From Diplolepis rosae (lineage: Eukaryota; Arthropoda; Insecta; Hymenoptera; Diplolepididae): a stretch of DNA of 64,000 bases. The translations under genes and the position numbers were made by a program. The notes beneath the pieces are model-generated. The model did no database searches and was not told the DNA's origin. It was given only the letters and a program-made list of their open reading frames with translations. Location of the stretch: NCBI GenBank assembly GCA_030998225.1, contig JAPYXD010000680.1, positions 13,950,001-14,014,000 of the forward strand. The letters run 5' to 3'. Numbering within the stretch: position 1 is the first letter of the stretch; each line of letters begins with the position of its first letter. Shown here piece by piece: positions 46,630 through 58,088 of the stretch.

Positions 46630-46637
46630 CTTATATA
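46630..46637 (-). promoter_or_regulatory. TATA box of the candidate minus-strand gene
   Basis: ACTATATAAGGGC on the minus strand lies about 31 bases before an initiator-like CACAGTT (46601-46607), the standard spacing. It is surrounded by GC-rich sequence. It could alternatively belong to an unrecognised retroelement end. Confidence 0.5.
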
Positions 46638-46639
46638 GT

Positions 46640-47306
46640 GAAGGGACCCTTGACGGGGACCCCTCGAGAAATAGGGGGCCCTGGGAAAATTTCAAGCACA
46701 ATGGCGAACTGTAAAGACCGATTCGGAACTGGCGAAGGGAAGATTCTCAACGAATAGGGTCTCGAAATGGGGAAGAGGATTTTTTAGATCTGCCCGTTAC
46801 CTGTTTCGCTCCTTCCTCTTCCTTCCTGCTTTTATCTATTGGCCTGAACTTTTATCTGCGAAACGGATTTTTGTAGAGCGGTATCATCAACCCCTGCTAC
46901 TATGGGAATTTAGTCCAGGTGCCACTCTTTCTTTTTATAGAGGTCGATCGATTTTATTTAGATAGATATTTTATGCAAAGTATGAAATTTAACGATCTTC
47001 TGAGCCATTTACGCGTGGCCAAGTGTCTGTGTACTCGACTGGAAGCACGTGTCGTTTTACTTTGTTGGTCACCCTTTCTTTAAGTTTATAGTTTAAAGTT
47101 TGAAGTTTAAGAGGGTAGATCTGAAGACTCACGCTGGCAGAACACGTGCTTCTTATTTTCGAATGATGAAGAACTCTGTCAATCAAATATTTTACACAGC
47201 TTTTTATCATAACTGGCAGAAAGATTTATATTGAGATTCTTGTAAAAATATTTTTTTATTCACTTCTATATTGAGCGTAAAATGATTCTAGTATGTGTAT
47301 ATTACA
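46640..47306. other. No firm gene
   Basis: A minus frame at 46989-47210 begins MIKSCVKYLIDRVLHHSK and meets a GTGAGT donor-like site after codon 26, which is suggestive but unsupported. Confidence 0.35.
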
Positions 47307-47579
47307 CTCTCTAAATCTGAATCAGTCAAAATCTACTGATTATCAGTGAAATTTGACTGATTTAAATAGCTAAAAAGAGGTTACTGTGAATCAGTCAAAT
47401 TTCACTGATTACTTCAGTGAAAATCACCTGATTTAACAGTGCAAAATATTGTTTTCACTGATGAATCAGTGAATATTAACTGATTAAAGAGTAAAAAATA
47501 TTGTTTCCACCGATGAATCAGTGAAAAAGCAAATCACTGATTCAATCAGTGAAAATTTGACTGATTCAGATTTAGAGAG
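47307..47579. mobile_element. Second full copy of the CTCTCTAAATCTGAATCAGT MITE
   Basis: Ends CTCTCTAAATCTGAATCAGT and complement, 273 bp, inverted relative to 10872-11144. Both flanking dinucleotides are CA rather than TA. Internal words such as TCAGTGAAATTTGACTGA match the first copy. Confidence 0.85.
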
Positions 47580-47643
47580 CAGGGTTCGTATCAACCAAGT
47601 CACGTAATTAGAGAAACAAAAATTATTTTTGACTTTGTCACTA

Positions 47644-48281
47644 CAGCGGGTGGCCAAATTATTATACTCACTTTGTTTTTGTTAGTCGCATAAACTCTCC
47701 TGATATTGACAATACACATATTACAATTTTCCCCCAAAAACGTGTAAGACGTCAAAATTATGTATAAAAAGACCTCAAGATGAAGTGTTTTTGTTAATTT
47801 TTGAGAAAGATATTGCGGAAAAAGTCGAAATTTCAAAACTTTTCTTCAATTATAAATAATTCCATCTTTTAATTAAATTTAATAGATTTTGGTGGGTTAT
47901 CACCTTTATGTATTTTTAAAATCCTTTTTTTTTAGTATTAGAATTTTTCGAATAACAATTCGAAAACACCTTTTTTGTTCTAAGTTTAGACTTTTTACGA
48001 ATCTAGGGGAGAATTAGTATAACTTTTTTGGCGCGTTTTTTACATGCTACGTGAATTTACCTTCAAAATAAGTCGAAAAACATCTAAAAGCATCAATTAT
48101 TTCGGGAATTATTTATAATTGGTGAAAAGTTTTGAAATTTGAACTTTTTCCGCGATATATTACTCAAAAATTGACAAAAACACTTCATCTTGAGGTCGTT
48201 TTATACATAATTTTGACGTCTTACATTTTATTCTTAGGGGAAAATTTTAATATGTGTATTGTCATAATTTGGCCACTACTG
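47644..48281. mobile_element. 638-bp Tc1-type MITE with ~190-bp inverted arms
   Basis: TA-CAGCGGGTGGCCAAATTATT at the left and, inverted, TA-CAGTAGTGGCCAAATTATG at the right (TA at 47642-47643 and 48282-48283). The arms stay complementary through AAGACCTCAAGATGAAGTGT and beyond. The CAGTRGTGGCCAAA end is typical of Tc1 elements. No transposase. Confidence 0.8.
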
Positions 48282-48283
48282 TA

Positions 48284-50291
48284 AAATAACAAATATTTTC
48301 GCTTGCAACTTTCGAGATAACAACTTGAGTTAGAGTTCTGAAATTCTTAAAAACTTAAGTTCTTGTAATATTTTCGAGCATTTGAAGAGTTTATTATTAG
48401 GCCCACTTATAGATAAAGAAAATAAGTAGAAATCATTTTTCAGTAAAAATAACATAATTTTACCATTTCACTAAAAAATTTGGCTCCAATTGTAATTATC
48501 GACGTGACATGGTTTTTCGGGGAAAATATATTCTGTTCTCACGCATTCAAAATATTCTGATGATGCATTTTTATAAAGGTAATATAAAAAGGGTAATTTA
48601 TACCCAAATATGTGAAATAGTTCAGTTTTCGTTTTATAAATCTCATTATTTAATGCAGATTTGAAGGAAAGCACCTTTTATTCATAAAAGTTTATGAGAT
48701 CGTTTTTCCTCAATTATTACACTATTTTTTACAGTATTGACAAACTCATAAGTATTTCGTTTTGTAGACTAATTCTTAACTGACAAAAGTTTGCTGCGCG
48801 ATAACAAAAATGCTAAATTTGCATTTCAAAGATTCGGAAATTGGCCCTCGGTCGTGTATATTGTTTTGTTTTACTATTCTAAATATGTTGTGTATCCTTG
48901 AATGGTCAGATCCTGTTTCACAGGGTACAGCAGCCGTTAACCATTTCTCGTGGACCAACTTTTTTCTCTCATCCCTATTTTGAAGTTTCATTCAATCTTT
49001 GTGTTTACGTCACACATCTCAAGACTCGTGCTTGCTAACCGAATCGTTCTCTCCATGAAATTTGCATAAAAGGAACCTACCGACCCAATCTGCAAGCATT
49101 TTACTGGTTCTTCCTTAAATTTATTTCCTGCCGTTGCATTTAGTCGGTTTCTATATTTTTATTTTAAATTTTTCAAAAAATAATTTATAAACATTTTTAG
49201 AAAACATTTTTCAAGATAATTTTTATTTTAACAAAAAACGAATTATCAAGATTACATAAAAACTGCAACGTTTTTCTAAAACGAATGCGAAAATACAAAT
49301 CCCTGAATAAATGTTGTTAAATAAATAATTTAACCCTTGGATAATTTTTCTAATATTCGTTTTGAATTCTCTTCTAACATTATTTGAAATTAATTTCTAT
49401 ATTAATGATATTTCAATAAAATTTGTTAGAATTATTTCACAATAAAATAAATGTATGGAAAAAGCTTCTTTGACATAAAAATCCCAGATTTTTTTGTAAT
49501 TTATTCTTGGTTATTTCTTTAACTTCAAATTAACCCCCACCAGATTATTTTAAAATCAACATCTTTCTTGTCTGATCTTCTGGTAAACAATTCTTGTTTA
49601 AAAATTGTTGACTGATATTGCTTTGACGTAAATTGTAACCATAAACAGGTTTAAATGCACGATTCATTTGTTATTTTTTATAAAAATTGTTAATGCACTA
49701 CACGATTTATATTTAGAATTTTTTATGGTCTCCAAAAATTTCCTTTATTTTTTAATATTTCACCCTGAAAATCTTCGACAGCGCTAAACATTTTTGAGGA
49801 ACCAAATAATATTGCAGAAAAATCGATGAACTACCGAGATGGAAAGAAGGTAGGAAACTTTTCTTTATCCCCAAGTTTGTTTCCTTTGTTGGAACAAAGG
49901 AAGTTTACGTATTCTGTCATTAATTTTATAATTTTGAAATTTCCAATCCTCCTCCTAAATTTCAACAGCTGTCAAATAGAAATTAAAAATTAAAATGTTT
50001 GACCATACAAAATATTCAATCTCGTGAATATTTCTTGCGATGTAATTTTCCAAATGGTATATTCTCAAATGGTCAAGAATTCTTCTGAAGATATAAATCT
50101 ACGTATGGCTTCTTTATATTTGTATTAGATGAAAAAATATAATCTTGATTTAAAATTACACTTTACACAAGATTATTATCAAATATAATGTGACATATTT
50201 GATGACATGTCTGCTACTCCTCAAAACATGTCTCATTATATAGTAAAAAATGGCACTTGCAATACTTTCAGTATAAACGTGGATTTTTTTA
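48284..50291. other. AT-rich DNA, no firm gene
   Basis: The minus frame at 48776-48991 (71 codons, from MKLQNRDERKKLVHEKWL to IAQQTFVS) is unusually protein-like and may be a decayed exon or gene relic. No splice signals or family match. The rest is AT-rich. Confidence 0.35.
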
Positions 50292-51582
50292 CATTCTCAT
50301 CATGGATGAGAAGGTATTGGTTTTATGTGAAAAATGACTTTCGAAATTTTCATCAAATCTTTACGTTTTGAGACGCCCTGAGTCAGAAAAAATGGTTTTT
50401 ACGAAAGTGTCTTTCTGTCTGTCTGTCTGTCTGTCTGTAGGTCGTGTGCGGCATAACTCTCGATAGAATTATCAGATTGAATTGAGCTTTGGTACACTTT
50501 ATCGGAGCCGAAAAAGTAAGGACAAGTTCGTTAACCAGCCACATCCAATCAAAATTGAGGGGTTGAGCACCACTTTTGTGTTTTTGAAAATAATTTTTTG
50601 AAAAAATCAAAAATTTCAATACTGGTTTTAGATAGTGCTCATAAATCTCTACAAATTATCTTGATAACATTTTTTGATTAAATCAAAAATTGGAAATGTT
50701 ACAGCATATTCAAATTCGAAAAAAGTCAATATCAAAATTCCATTTTCCAGATAAATTATACGAGATACGAAAAAACGTTATGATACAATATTATTGAATA
50801 AATAAAGTCCTACAAATTTGAATTGTAACATTTTTTCATAAGATGCATATTTTTCTTTTTAATTAAAAAAAAACTATTGAAAATCCAAAATACAATTTTT
50901 TAACAATAATATGTAAAATAAGCAAAAAACGTAAGAATACAAAGTTGTTAGTTTCAAAAAGATCTACAAGTTTTGTCTCACAAAGTTTCTGATAAAACAT
51001 ATATTTTTCGTTTCAATTCCAAAAAATACGATTAAAATTCAAAAATTCCATTTTTTAGACAAAATATGTGAGATTCCAAAAAAACTTTGAGATGAAAATT
51101 GTTTAGCTAAATAAGGTCTACACATTCTTATCGATAAATTTCTCGACAGGATGTATATTTTATGTTTTGATTTTTAATATTAAATAAATTCGATTTTTTT
51201 CACCAAAATATGCGAGATACGAAATAGACGTTGTTCTGCAAAATAATTTCCTTAAATAAAATCTACGATTGTTTTTCCTTTTTAAAAGATTTGGAAGAAA
51301 ATAAATTGATCAATAATCATGTAATTTATTAAAAAGTTACAAAAATGCATACAGAAAATCGAGCGCGAAGCGCGAGTGTCATGATGAGAATGTGTTCCTT
51401 AAGGCCGATAGAGCCTTAAGTAAATTGAATTTCCTGTTTCACTTAATCTGAAAAAGAAACTTAGTGAATTTGAGAAAATGACTAATTTACATCATCTTTA
51501 ATATCATTAAGTTAGTTTGAGCTTCAGTATTAAATTATAAGAAATAAACTTAAACGTATGCGAAGAGCACAAGACCGAGTGC
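50292..51582 (-). repeat. R repeat, copy 3 (~1.3 kb, lacks the GC-rich terminal hairpin)
   Basis: Same orientation as copy 2. CATTCTCATCATGGATGAG, the longest GTCT array of the three (50411-50438), the AT-rich body and GAGCGCGAAGCGCGAG (51359-51375) are present. The sequence diverges after GAGCACAAGACCGAG, so the terminal hairpin block is missing. Confidence 0.8.
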
Positions 51583-52431
51583 TCTAAAAATAAAACCAAA
51601 ACTCAGAAATTATTATAAAACCATAAAATAGGATTCTGGAGGTTAATTCTCTAATAAATAACATCTTTGGGCAAAGGGGCGTTTCCTTAATCGGCTTTTA
51701 CATATTATAACTTAGCCAAGTTTCAGTGGATACGAATTTCAAACACTGTAATTTTCAGATTTATAAAAGCCAAAGATTTAATTTAATTTCTAGAAAGAAA
51801 ATTTCGTGCAAAAAAGAGTAAATTGAGATTTCAAAATTGTTTAAACTAAACTAAAAATAATGTTGAAAAATTCATAGAATATTAAATTTTCAACTGAATA
51901 AATTGAATAAGTAATAAATGAATGAGTATTAAAACTAAAATTAATAAAGCTTCCAAAGTGTATTTAATCACAGGTGAAATAAAAATTTTTTTCCCATAAA
52001 TATTCTCGAAATTATAGATAAGTTTTCATTCACAAAGGTGAACACTGAACAGCAATACGTCTATCGTAACGGTTATGATGTACGGTTATGCGTTAGAACT
52101 ACGAGGGTCCTGATTTATTGCAGGATACACGGTGCATACATACCCACTTTATAGCCCTTCATAAAAGTGTCCTCTGTCCTTGTGTTAGGTTGAGACATTT
52201 AAAATTATAAAGATAAAGATTCTCCGCTCACGTGGAACAAAGATGCAATACACGCTGTCTCAAAAATCATAAAAATTTCCAAATTTTGCACGTGCTTCCA
52301 AACTGTTACTCCACTTTATCTTTTCTGAAACTCAAGATCATAAAAAGGGTTAAAACGGAAAACGTGGTGTTTGCAGTTACCACCGAGGTTACCACCAATT
52401 TTTTTTACCAAGTTCTAACCAAAACAGTACT
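51583..52431. other. AT-rich DNA, no firm gene
   Basis: An acceptor-like TTTATTGCAG at 52120 opens 29 codons on the plus strand, and a 90-codon frame starts at 52232. Neither shows a motif. Confidence 0.35.
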
Positions 52432-52504
52432 AAGGGGGTATTCTCATATACATGGCGAAAAATTGATGCGAACTTTGGGAACTTTTTTCTCAAATTTCTA
52501 AACA

Positions 52505-53207
52505 GTATATTCATTGGTCACACGTTCAAAGTTTCAAGTTTCTTCCTTTGTCTTCTTACAGGAAATTTTTTCTGTACAGGTTTTTTTTTACATTTTTTTA
52601 CATTTGTTTACTTTTTTACATTTTTACATTGTTATACTTAGTTTAGAACATTTTTATAGTTTCACTTGTACAATTCATTCATATCGGTTAACCAAAATTG
52701 TTATCTGTCACACGTGTTACTTTTAAGTCTCTCTTGCTGGCATTTTTTTTCAAATTAAGGTTTTACAGCTTTACCTTTTAGCAAATTTAGTTATTTAGAC
52801 CAATTTTTTAATTTCAACTTGCAATTCTTTTACATCATTTTTTAACATAATTTTCATCGGTCACACGTTCCAAATTGTTCAAGTTTCTTCCTTTGTATTT
52901 TAATAGAAAAACTTTTTTTCTGTACAGTTCATTACATTCAGTTTAGACCAATTTTATAGGTTCACATGCATAATTCATTTATATCATTTTATTACAATGT
53001 TTCTTTAAGGTTCTCTTTAGCATTTCTACAGAAAAAATTTTTGTACAGTTTTGTTACAGTTTTACTGTATCACAAATTTAGTTATTTAGTCCAATTTTTA
53101 TTTTCACACCTGCAATTCTTATATCACTTTTTTACTACAATGTTTATCCGTCACACGGGCAATTTTTATGACTCCTCCTTTGTATTTTTTATAGAAATAA
53201 ATTCTCA
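52505..53207 (+). repeat. Degenerate tandem array, unit ~150 bp, leading into hammerhead-like copy 8
   Basis: Units recur with GGTCACACGTTC or GTCACACGTGTTAC, then AAGTTTCTTCCTTTGT, a T-rich stretch with TTTCTGTACAG, and TTTAGTTATTTAGACCAATT. Cardinal words are at about 52517, 52707, 52858 and 53147. Equivalent arrays lie at 55050-55950 (inverted) and 56620-57520. Confidence 0.7.
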
Positions 53208-53236
53208 CTGATGAGGACTCCAACCTGAGTCGAAAC
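53208..53236 (+). ncRNA. Hammerhead-like ribozyme motif (copy 8)
   Basis: CTGATGAG, perfect stem GACTC/GAGTC with loop CAACCT, then GAAAC. CTCA just before the motif could pair with TGAG 20 bases after GAAAC as a short stem I. Confidence 0.6.
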
Positions 53237-53904
53237 GTTTGAAAGAATGTAAGAACTGAGTTTTCATTATTTGTAAAAACAAAAAATAATTTTTTATTAC
53301 AATTATTATAAATATTTGAGGCGGGAAAACACATTGAAATACAAGACTTTTTTTTTCTTCTGGATTTATGCCGTGTTTTACGGTCGCTGTACCACTCTGG
53401 AACATAAAAATCAAATTGTTTTTTTATTGTCACACCAAAATCTCGTCGATGAACCTAATTTAAGATTATATAAATGTTTTGAAAAAAAATGGCAGACTTT
53501 TGAAAACAATTTTAAAAAATTTTTTTCTATTATTATTGCAAAAAAGTGGTTAAAACATAAATATTTTGAAAAATTCTTTAGTCTCATCGACTAGATTATT
53601 AAATTTCCTTTGAAGCGGTATTTTGTTTTTCGATACATTCAAAATTCGCTGAATAATCAACGGCATAAAATCGGAAGAAAAAAAAAGTCTTGTGCTTCAA
53701 TGTGTTCTCCCACCTCAAATATCTATAATAATTGTAATAAAACAGTTTTCTTTTGTTTTTTCAAATCATAAATAAAAAGCTGTAAAATTTTGAAATAAAA
53801 ATATTATGTAGTTTTTGAGAAAAAAATTCCCAAATTTCGCATCAATTTTTTTCCATCTATATGAGGATACCCTCTCAAACATTTAGTTTGAGGATTTAAT
53901 TTAA

Positions 53905-54272
53905 GGGAATACGTCACCTTTAATATTTGTATTCTTATTTTTTAAGTTTTGACCCTCCATATAATTTTTTAACATTTTTTTAACCAAATGTTATGATTCT
54001 TATTTTATTTTGTTCCTTACAATGTGCAGCAACTTTTTGGATATGGAAAATAAGGTAACATGACTGACTGAACTATTTTGTGTAAAAACTAATTTTCGCT
54101 AAAACGCCTAATTCGTAAATCGTAGTAACTTTTAATTTTATTTATTTTTTCGAAAAGAAACATAAGATTGCCCTGAAAATTTATAAAAATATTCAGAAAA
54201 GTATAGAGAGTAAAAAAATTAAATGTTTGGAAAATGTCAAAAAAATATACCAATTAAAGGTGGTGAATCCCC
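53905..54272. mobile_element. 368-bp TTAA-flanked MITE
   Basis: Ends GGGAATACGTCACCTTTAAT and, inverted, GGGGATTCACCACCTTTAAT lie between TTAA at 53901-53904 and 54273-54276. The TTAA-GGGR start is shared with MITE A at 12075, suggesting one superfamily. Confidence 0.75.
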
Positions 54273-54276
54273 TTAA

Positions 54277-54934
54277 GGTAATAATAACGTGATTGATTTG
54301 TCGAATTTAAGTGGTTTCATTGTATAACAATTTTTAAATCAATATATACGATGATTCAGATTCAAGATTTTATTTTAAAACGCAATTTTATGCTATATTC
54401 GTCATGTTGTGAAATTTATTTTGCATCATAAAGAGGGTTATTCATAATCTAACGTTGATTTTAGAGGGTTTGCATCATATTCACAAATAAACCAGTTGGG
54501 AATTAGTGGAAGGGAACAGAATTGAATGCGAACGGTTTTGCTTTACTTTCTTGTCTGGTCTCTACCTCTATTTTTTACCAGGTGAAAGAAACAGGATTGC
54601 CGTTCGTGGTCTGAGTGGAAACTTTCTGTAGAATAAAAAGAAGAATTAGATAAGATACTAGGTCTGAATGGAGGGACTAGTTCTGCAAAAGCTGTACTTT
54701 TCCCAAAGTCCGTTAGAAAAATCCTGTGTGAATAGTATACGGAGAAAAAAAAAATCTCTTAAAATCACAGAATACATCTTTTAATTAAAAGAAAGGACAA
54801 GTTCTTTATCTAGAGCAATGCACTCACAATTTCGAAAATAAAGTCATTTTTTGAGTTTTTAGAATTGTAGAAATTAATTTTTGAAAAAGTCAAATTATTT
54901 TATATTAATTATAGATAGGACTTGTATCGACCCT
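54277..54934. other. AT-rich DNA, no gene seen
   Basis: Contains a more balanced patch at 54540-54730 without a supported frame. Confidence 0.45.
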
Positions 54935-55014
54935 TTGATGAATATTCGATATATGTGTAAATTGGCTTTAGGGTCCAGAAATGATGAAAACTCAGTTCTT
55001 ACATTCTTTCAAAC

Positions 55015-55043
55015 GTTTCGACTCAGGTTGGAGTCCTCATCAG
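55015..55043 (-). ncRNA. Hammerhead-like ribozyme motif (copy 9)
   Basis: Minus strand: CTGATGAG, GACTC/GAGTC, GAAAC, identical to copies 8 and 10 over the motif. Confidence 0.6.
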
Positions 55044-57527
55044 TGAGAATTTATTTCTATAAAAATACAAAGGAGGAATCTTAAGAATTGACCGTGTGAC
55101 GGATAAACATTGTAGTAAAAAAGTGATATAAGAATCGCAGGTGTGAAAATAAAATTGGACTAAGTAACTGAATTTGCAACACAGTAAACTGTAACAAAAT
55201 TGTGCAAAAAAAATTTTTTTCGTAAAATTGCTAAAAAGAACCTTGAAGAGACATTGTGATACAATGATATAAATGAATTGTGCATGTGAACCTATAAAAT
55301 TGGTCTAAACTGAATTGTAATGAACTGTACAGAAAAAAATATTTCTATAAGAATACAAATGAAGAAACTTGAACAATTTGAAACTGTGACCGATGAAAAA
55401 TATGTTAAGAATAATTTAAAAGGATTGCAAGTTTGAAATTGAAAAAAATTGGTCTAAATAACTAAATTTGCTAAAAAGTAAAGGCGTAAAGCCTTAATTT
55501 GAAAGAAATACTAACAAGAGAGGCTTAAAGTAACACGTGTGACAGATAACAATTTTGGCTAACCGATATGAATGAAATTGTACAAGTGAAACCATAAATG
55601 GTATAAACCAAATGTTAAAAATGTAAAATGAAAATGTAAAAAACTTGTACAGAAAAATTTCTTGTAAAAAGACAGGAAGAAACTTAAAATCTTGAATGTG
55701 TGACCGATGAACATACTGTTAAAAAATGATGTAAATAAATTCAAAGTTTGACACTATAAAATTGGGCTAAATAACCAAATTTTCGATACAGTAAAACTGT
55801 AACAAAAACTGTACAAAAAATTTTCCTGTGAAATTACTAAAGAGAACCTAAAAGAATAGCACGTGTGGCGGATAACATTGTAATAAAATTATACGAATGA
55901 ATTATATATGTGAACTATAAAATGGGTCTAAACTAAATGTAAATGAACTGTACAGAACAATTTTCTCTATAAAGGTACAAAAGAAAAACTTGAAACAATT
56001 TTGAACGTGTGACAGATGAGCATTCTGTTAAAATGATGTAAAAGAATTGCAAGTTTGAAATTATAAAATTGGTATAAATAACTCAATTAGCTCACAAGTA
56101 AACCTGTGAACCTTAATTTGAAAAAATTACTAACAAGAGAGACTAAAAGGTAGCACGTGTAACAGATAACAATTTTTGGTAAAACCGATGTAAATGAATT
56201 GTATAAGTGAAACTATAAAAATGGTCAAAAAATTCGATTTGCATGAAAATATAAAGTACACAAAAATTTAATTCTGTAAAATTACTAAGGGGAGAAAAAA
56301 TTTTAAGAAATTTTAAAAATAGCACATGTGACGGATAAACATTGCGGGATAAAAAGTCAAAAAGTGAGAGCTTATCAACAACAAAAAAACACTGTAAACG
56401 AAACTGACCTGTTATTTTATTACGTAGACATACAGCGATGATAAAAAAGATTAATCCAAATGAACACAAAAATTCCCTTTTTTCTTCCTTTTCCTTCGTA
56501 CCAAACAAGATAGACACATAATTTTGAAACAAATAAATCCTGACACTACGGGTTTTACTTGAAAACTGAGTTGCACTTGGAAACTGACTTCCACTTTACA
56601 AAGCCTTTTAGTTTTAGTTTTAGTTTAGACCCATTTTATAGTTCACATATATAATTCATTCGTATAATTTTATTACAATGTTATCCGCCACACGTGCTAT
56701 TCTTTTAGGTTCTCTTTAGTAATTTCACAGGAAAATTTTTTGTACAGTTTTTGTTACAGTTTTACTGTATCGAAAATTTAGTTATTTAGCCCAATTTTAT
56801 AGTGTCAAACTTTGAATTTTTTTACATCATTTTTTAACAGTATGTTCATCGGTCACACATTCAAGATTTTAAGTTTCTTCCTCTGTCTTTTTACAAGAAA
56901 TTTTTCTGTACAAGTTTTTTACATTTTTTACATTTTTTTACATTTTACATTTTTAACATTTGGTTTATACCATTTATGGTTTCACTTGTACAATTTCATT
57001 CATATCGGTTAGCCAAAATTGTTATCTGTCACACGTGTTACTTTAAGCCTCGCTTGTTAGTATTTCTTTCAAATTAAGGCTTTACGCCTTTACTTTTTAG
57101 CAAATTTAGTTATTTAGACCAATTTTTTTCAATTTCAAACTTGCAATCCTTTTAAATTATTCTTAACATATTTTTCATCGGTCACAGTTTCAAATTGTTC
57201 AAGTTTCTTCATTTGTATTCTTATAGAAATATTTTTTTCTGTACAGTTCATTACAATTCAGTTTAGACCAATTTTATAGGTTCACATGCACAATTCATTT
57301 ATATCATTGTATCACAATGTCTCTTCAAGGTTCTTTTTAGCAATTTTACGAAAAAAATTTTTTTTGCACAATTTTGTTACAGTTTACTGTGTTGCAAATT
57401 CAGTTACTTAGTCCAATTTTATTTTCACACCTGCGATTCTTATATCACTTTTTTACTACAATGTTTATCCGTCACACGGTCAATTCTTAAGATTCCTCCT
57501 TTGTATTTTTATAGAAATAAATTCTCA

Positions 57528-57556
57528 CTGATGAGGACTCCAACCTGAGTCGAAAC
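57528..57556 (+). ncRNA. Hammerhead-like ribozyme motif (copy 10)
   Basis: Plus strand: CTGATGAG, GACTC/GAGTC, GAAAC, followed by GGACCCTAAAGCCAATTTAC. Confidence 0.6.
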
Positions 57557-57625
57557 GTTTGAAAGAATGTAAGAACTGAGTTTTCATCATTTCTGGACCC
57601 TAAAGCCAATTTACACATATATCGA

Positions 57626-58088
57626 TTATTTTATATTTTTTAAAATAGTACTCAGAAAGCTCTAAAAATTATTTCGATTATATTTTTTAATGATATTGAA
57701 TATCAAAGAAGCTGGAGAATTTTCAAATTTGAAAAAATCTTTAATTTATTGTTAACTTCAATCGTTAAGCAAATAATTAATCATTTTTGTATGATAGATC
57801 TTTTTGAACTGAGCAACTTTGACCACTCACTTCTTTTTCTTATCTAACATTATTTTTCCAAAAAAGGTAATATTTTTTTGTCTCAATACGCAGTCCCGGT
57901 CCGAGGTGTAAAATTTGATACAATTTAATATTTATCATTTATAATTTAATTGTTTTATGTATAAGCAAATGATGTGAATGAATAGAATATTTAATATATT
58001 TAAGTATTTTGATAGATTAATTTATCATGTTATACACAGTGTGAAATCAACTTCTATTTTAAGGTCATAGACGTACCGGACCACGTGA
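57626..58088. other. AT-rich DNA, no gene seen
   Basis: No frame, repeat end or RNA signature supported. Confidence 0.5.

Larger units (their letters stand above)
52432..53882. repeat. Fold-back unit enclosing a degenerate tandem array
   Basis: The outer inverted ends are AGGGGGTATTCTCATATACA (52434) and, inverted from the right, GAGAGGGTATCCTCATATAG (53863-53882), continuing through AAAAATTGATGCGAA. A second inverted pair (53271-53351 and 53680-53775, sharing ATTACAATTATTATA and CACATTGAA) lies inside. Between the left outer end and the inner pair sits the tandem array with hammerhead-like copy 8. The 92-codon frame at 53316 is just one arm translated. Confidence 0.6.
54935..57625. repeat. 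2.7-kb inverted repeat of two tandem arrays, head to head
   Basis: The left arm (54935-55945) is the reverse complement of the right arm (56625-57625) over about 1 kb. Both outer ends carry GGTCCAGAAATGATGAAAAC / its complement and a hammerhead-like motif, so the motifs point outwards. Between the arms, 55950-56620 continues the left array (to about 56350) and then shows a short repeat GAAAACTGAGTTGCACTTGG / GGAAACTGACTTCCACTT. The 129-codon minus frame at 56143 is an array translation with no protein features. Confidence 0.8.

Noticed and set aside
47642..48283. Minus frame 47600-47836 as a gene
   Set aside because: It lies in the left arm of a Tc1-type MITE and its complement occurs in the other arm.
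53316..53594. 92-codon plus frame at 53.3 kb as a gene
   Set aside because: It starts in one arm of an inverted repeat and consists of Lys/Phe-rich low-complexity sequence.
56143..56532. 129-codon minus frame as a membrane protein
   Set aside because: It overlaps the degenerate tandem array and the array-spacer; hydrophobicity follows from T-rich repeats.
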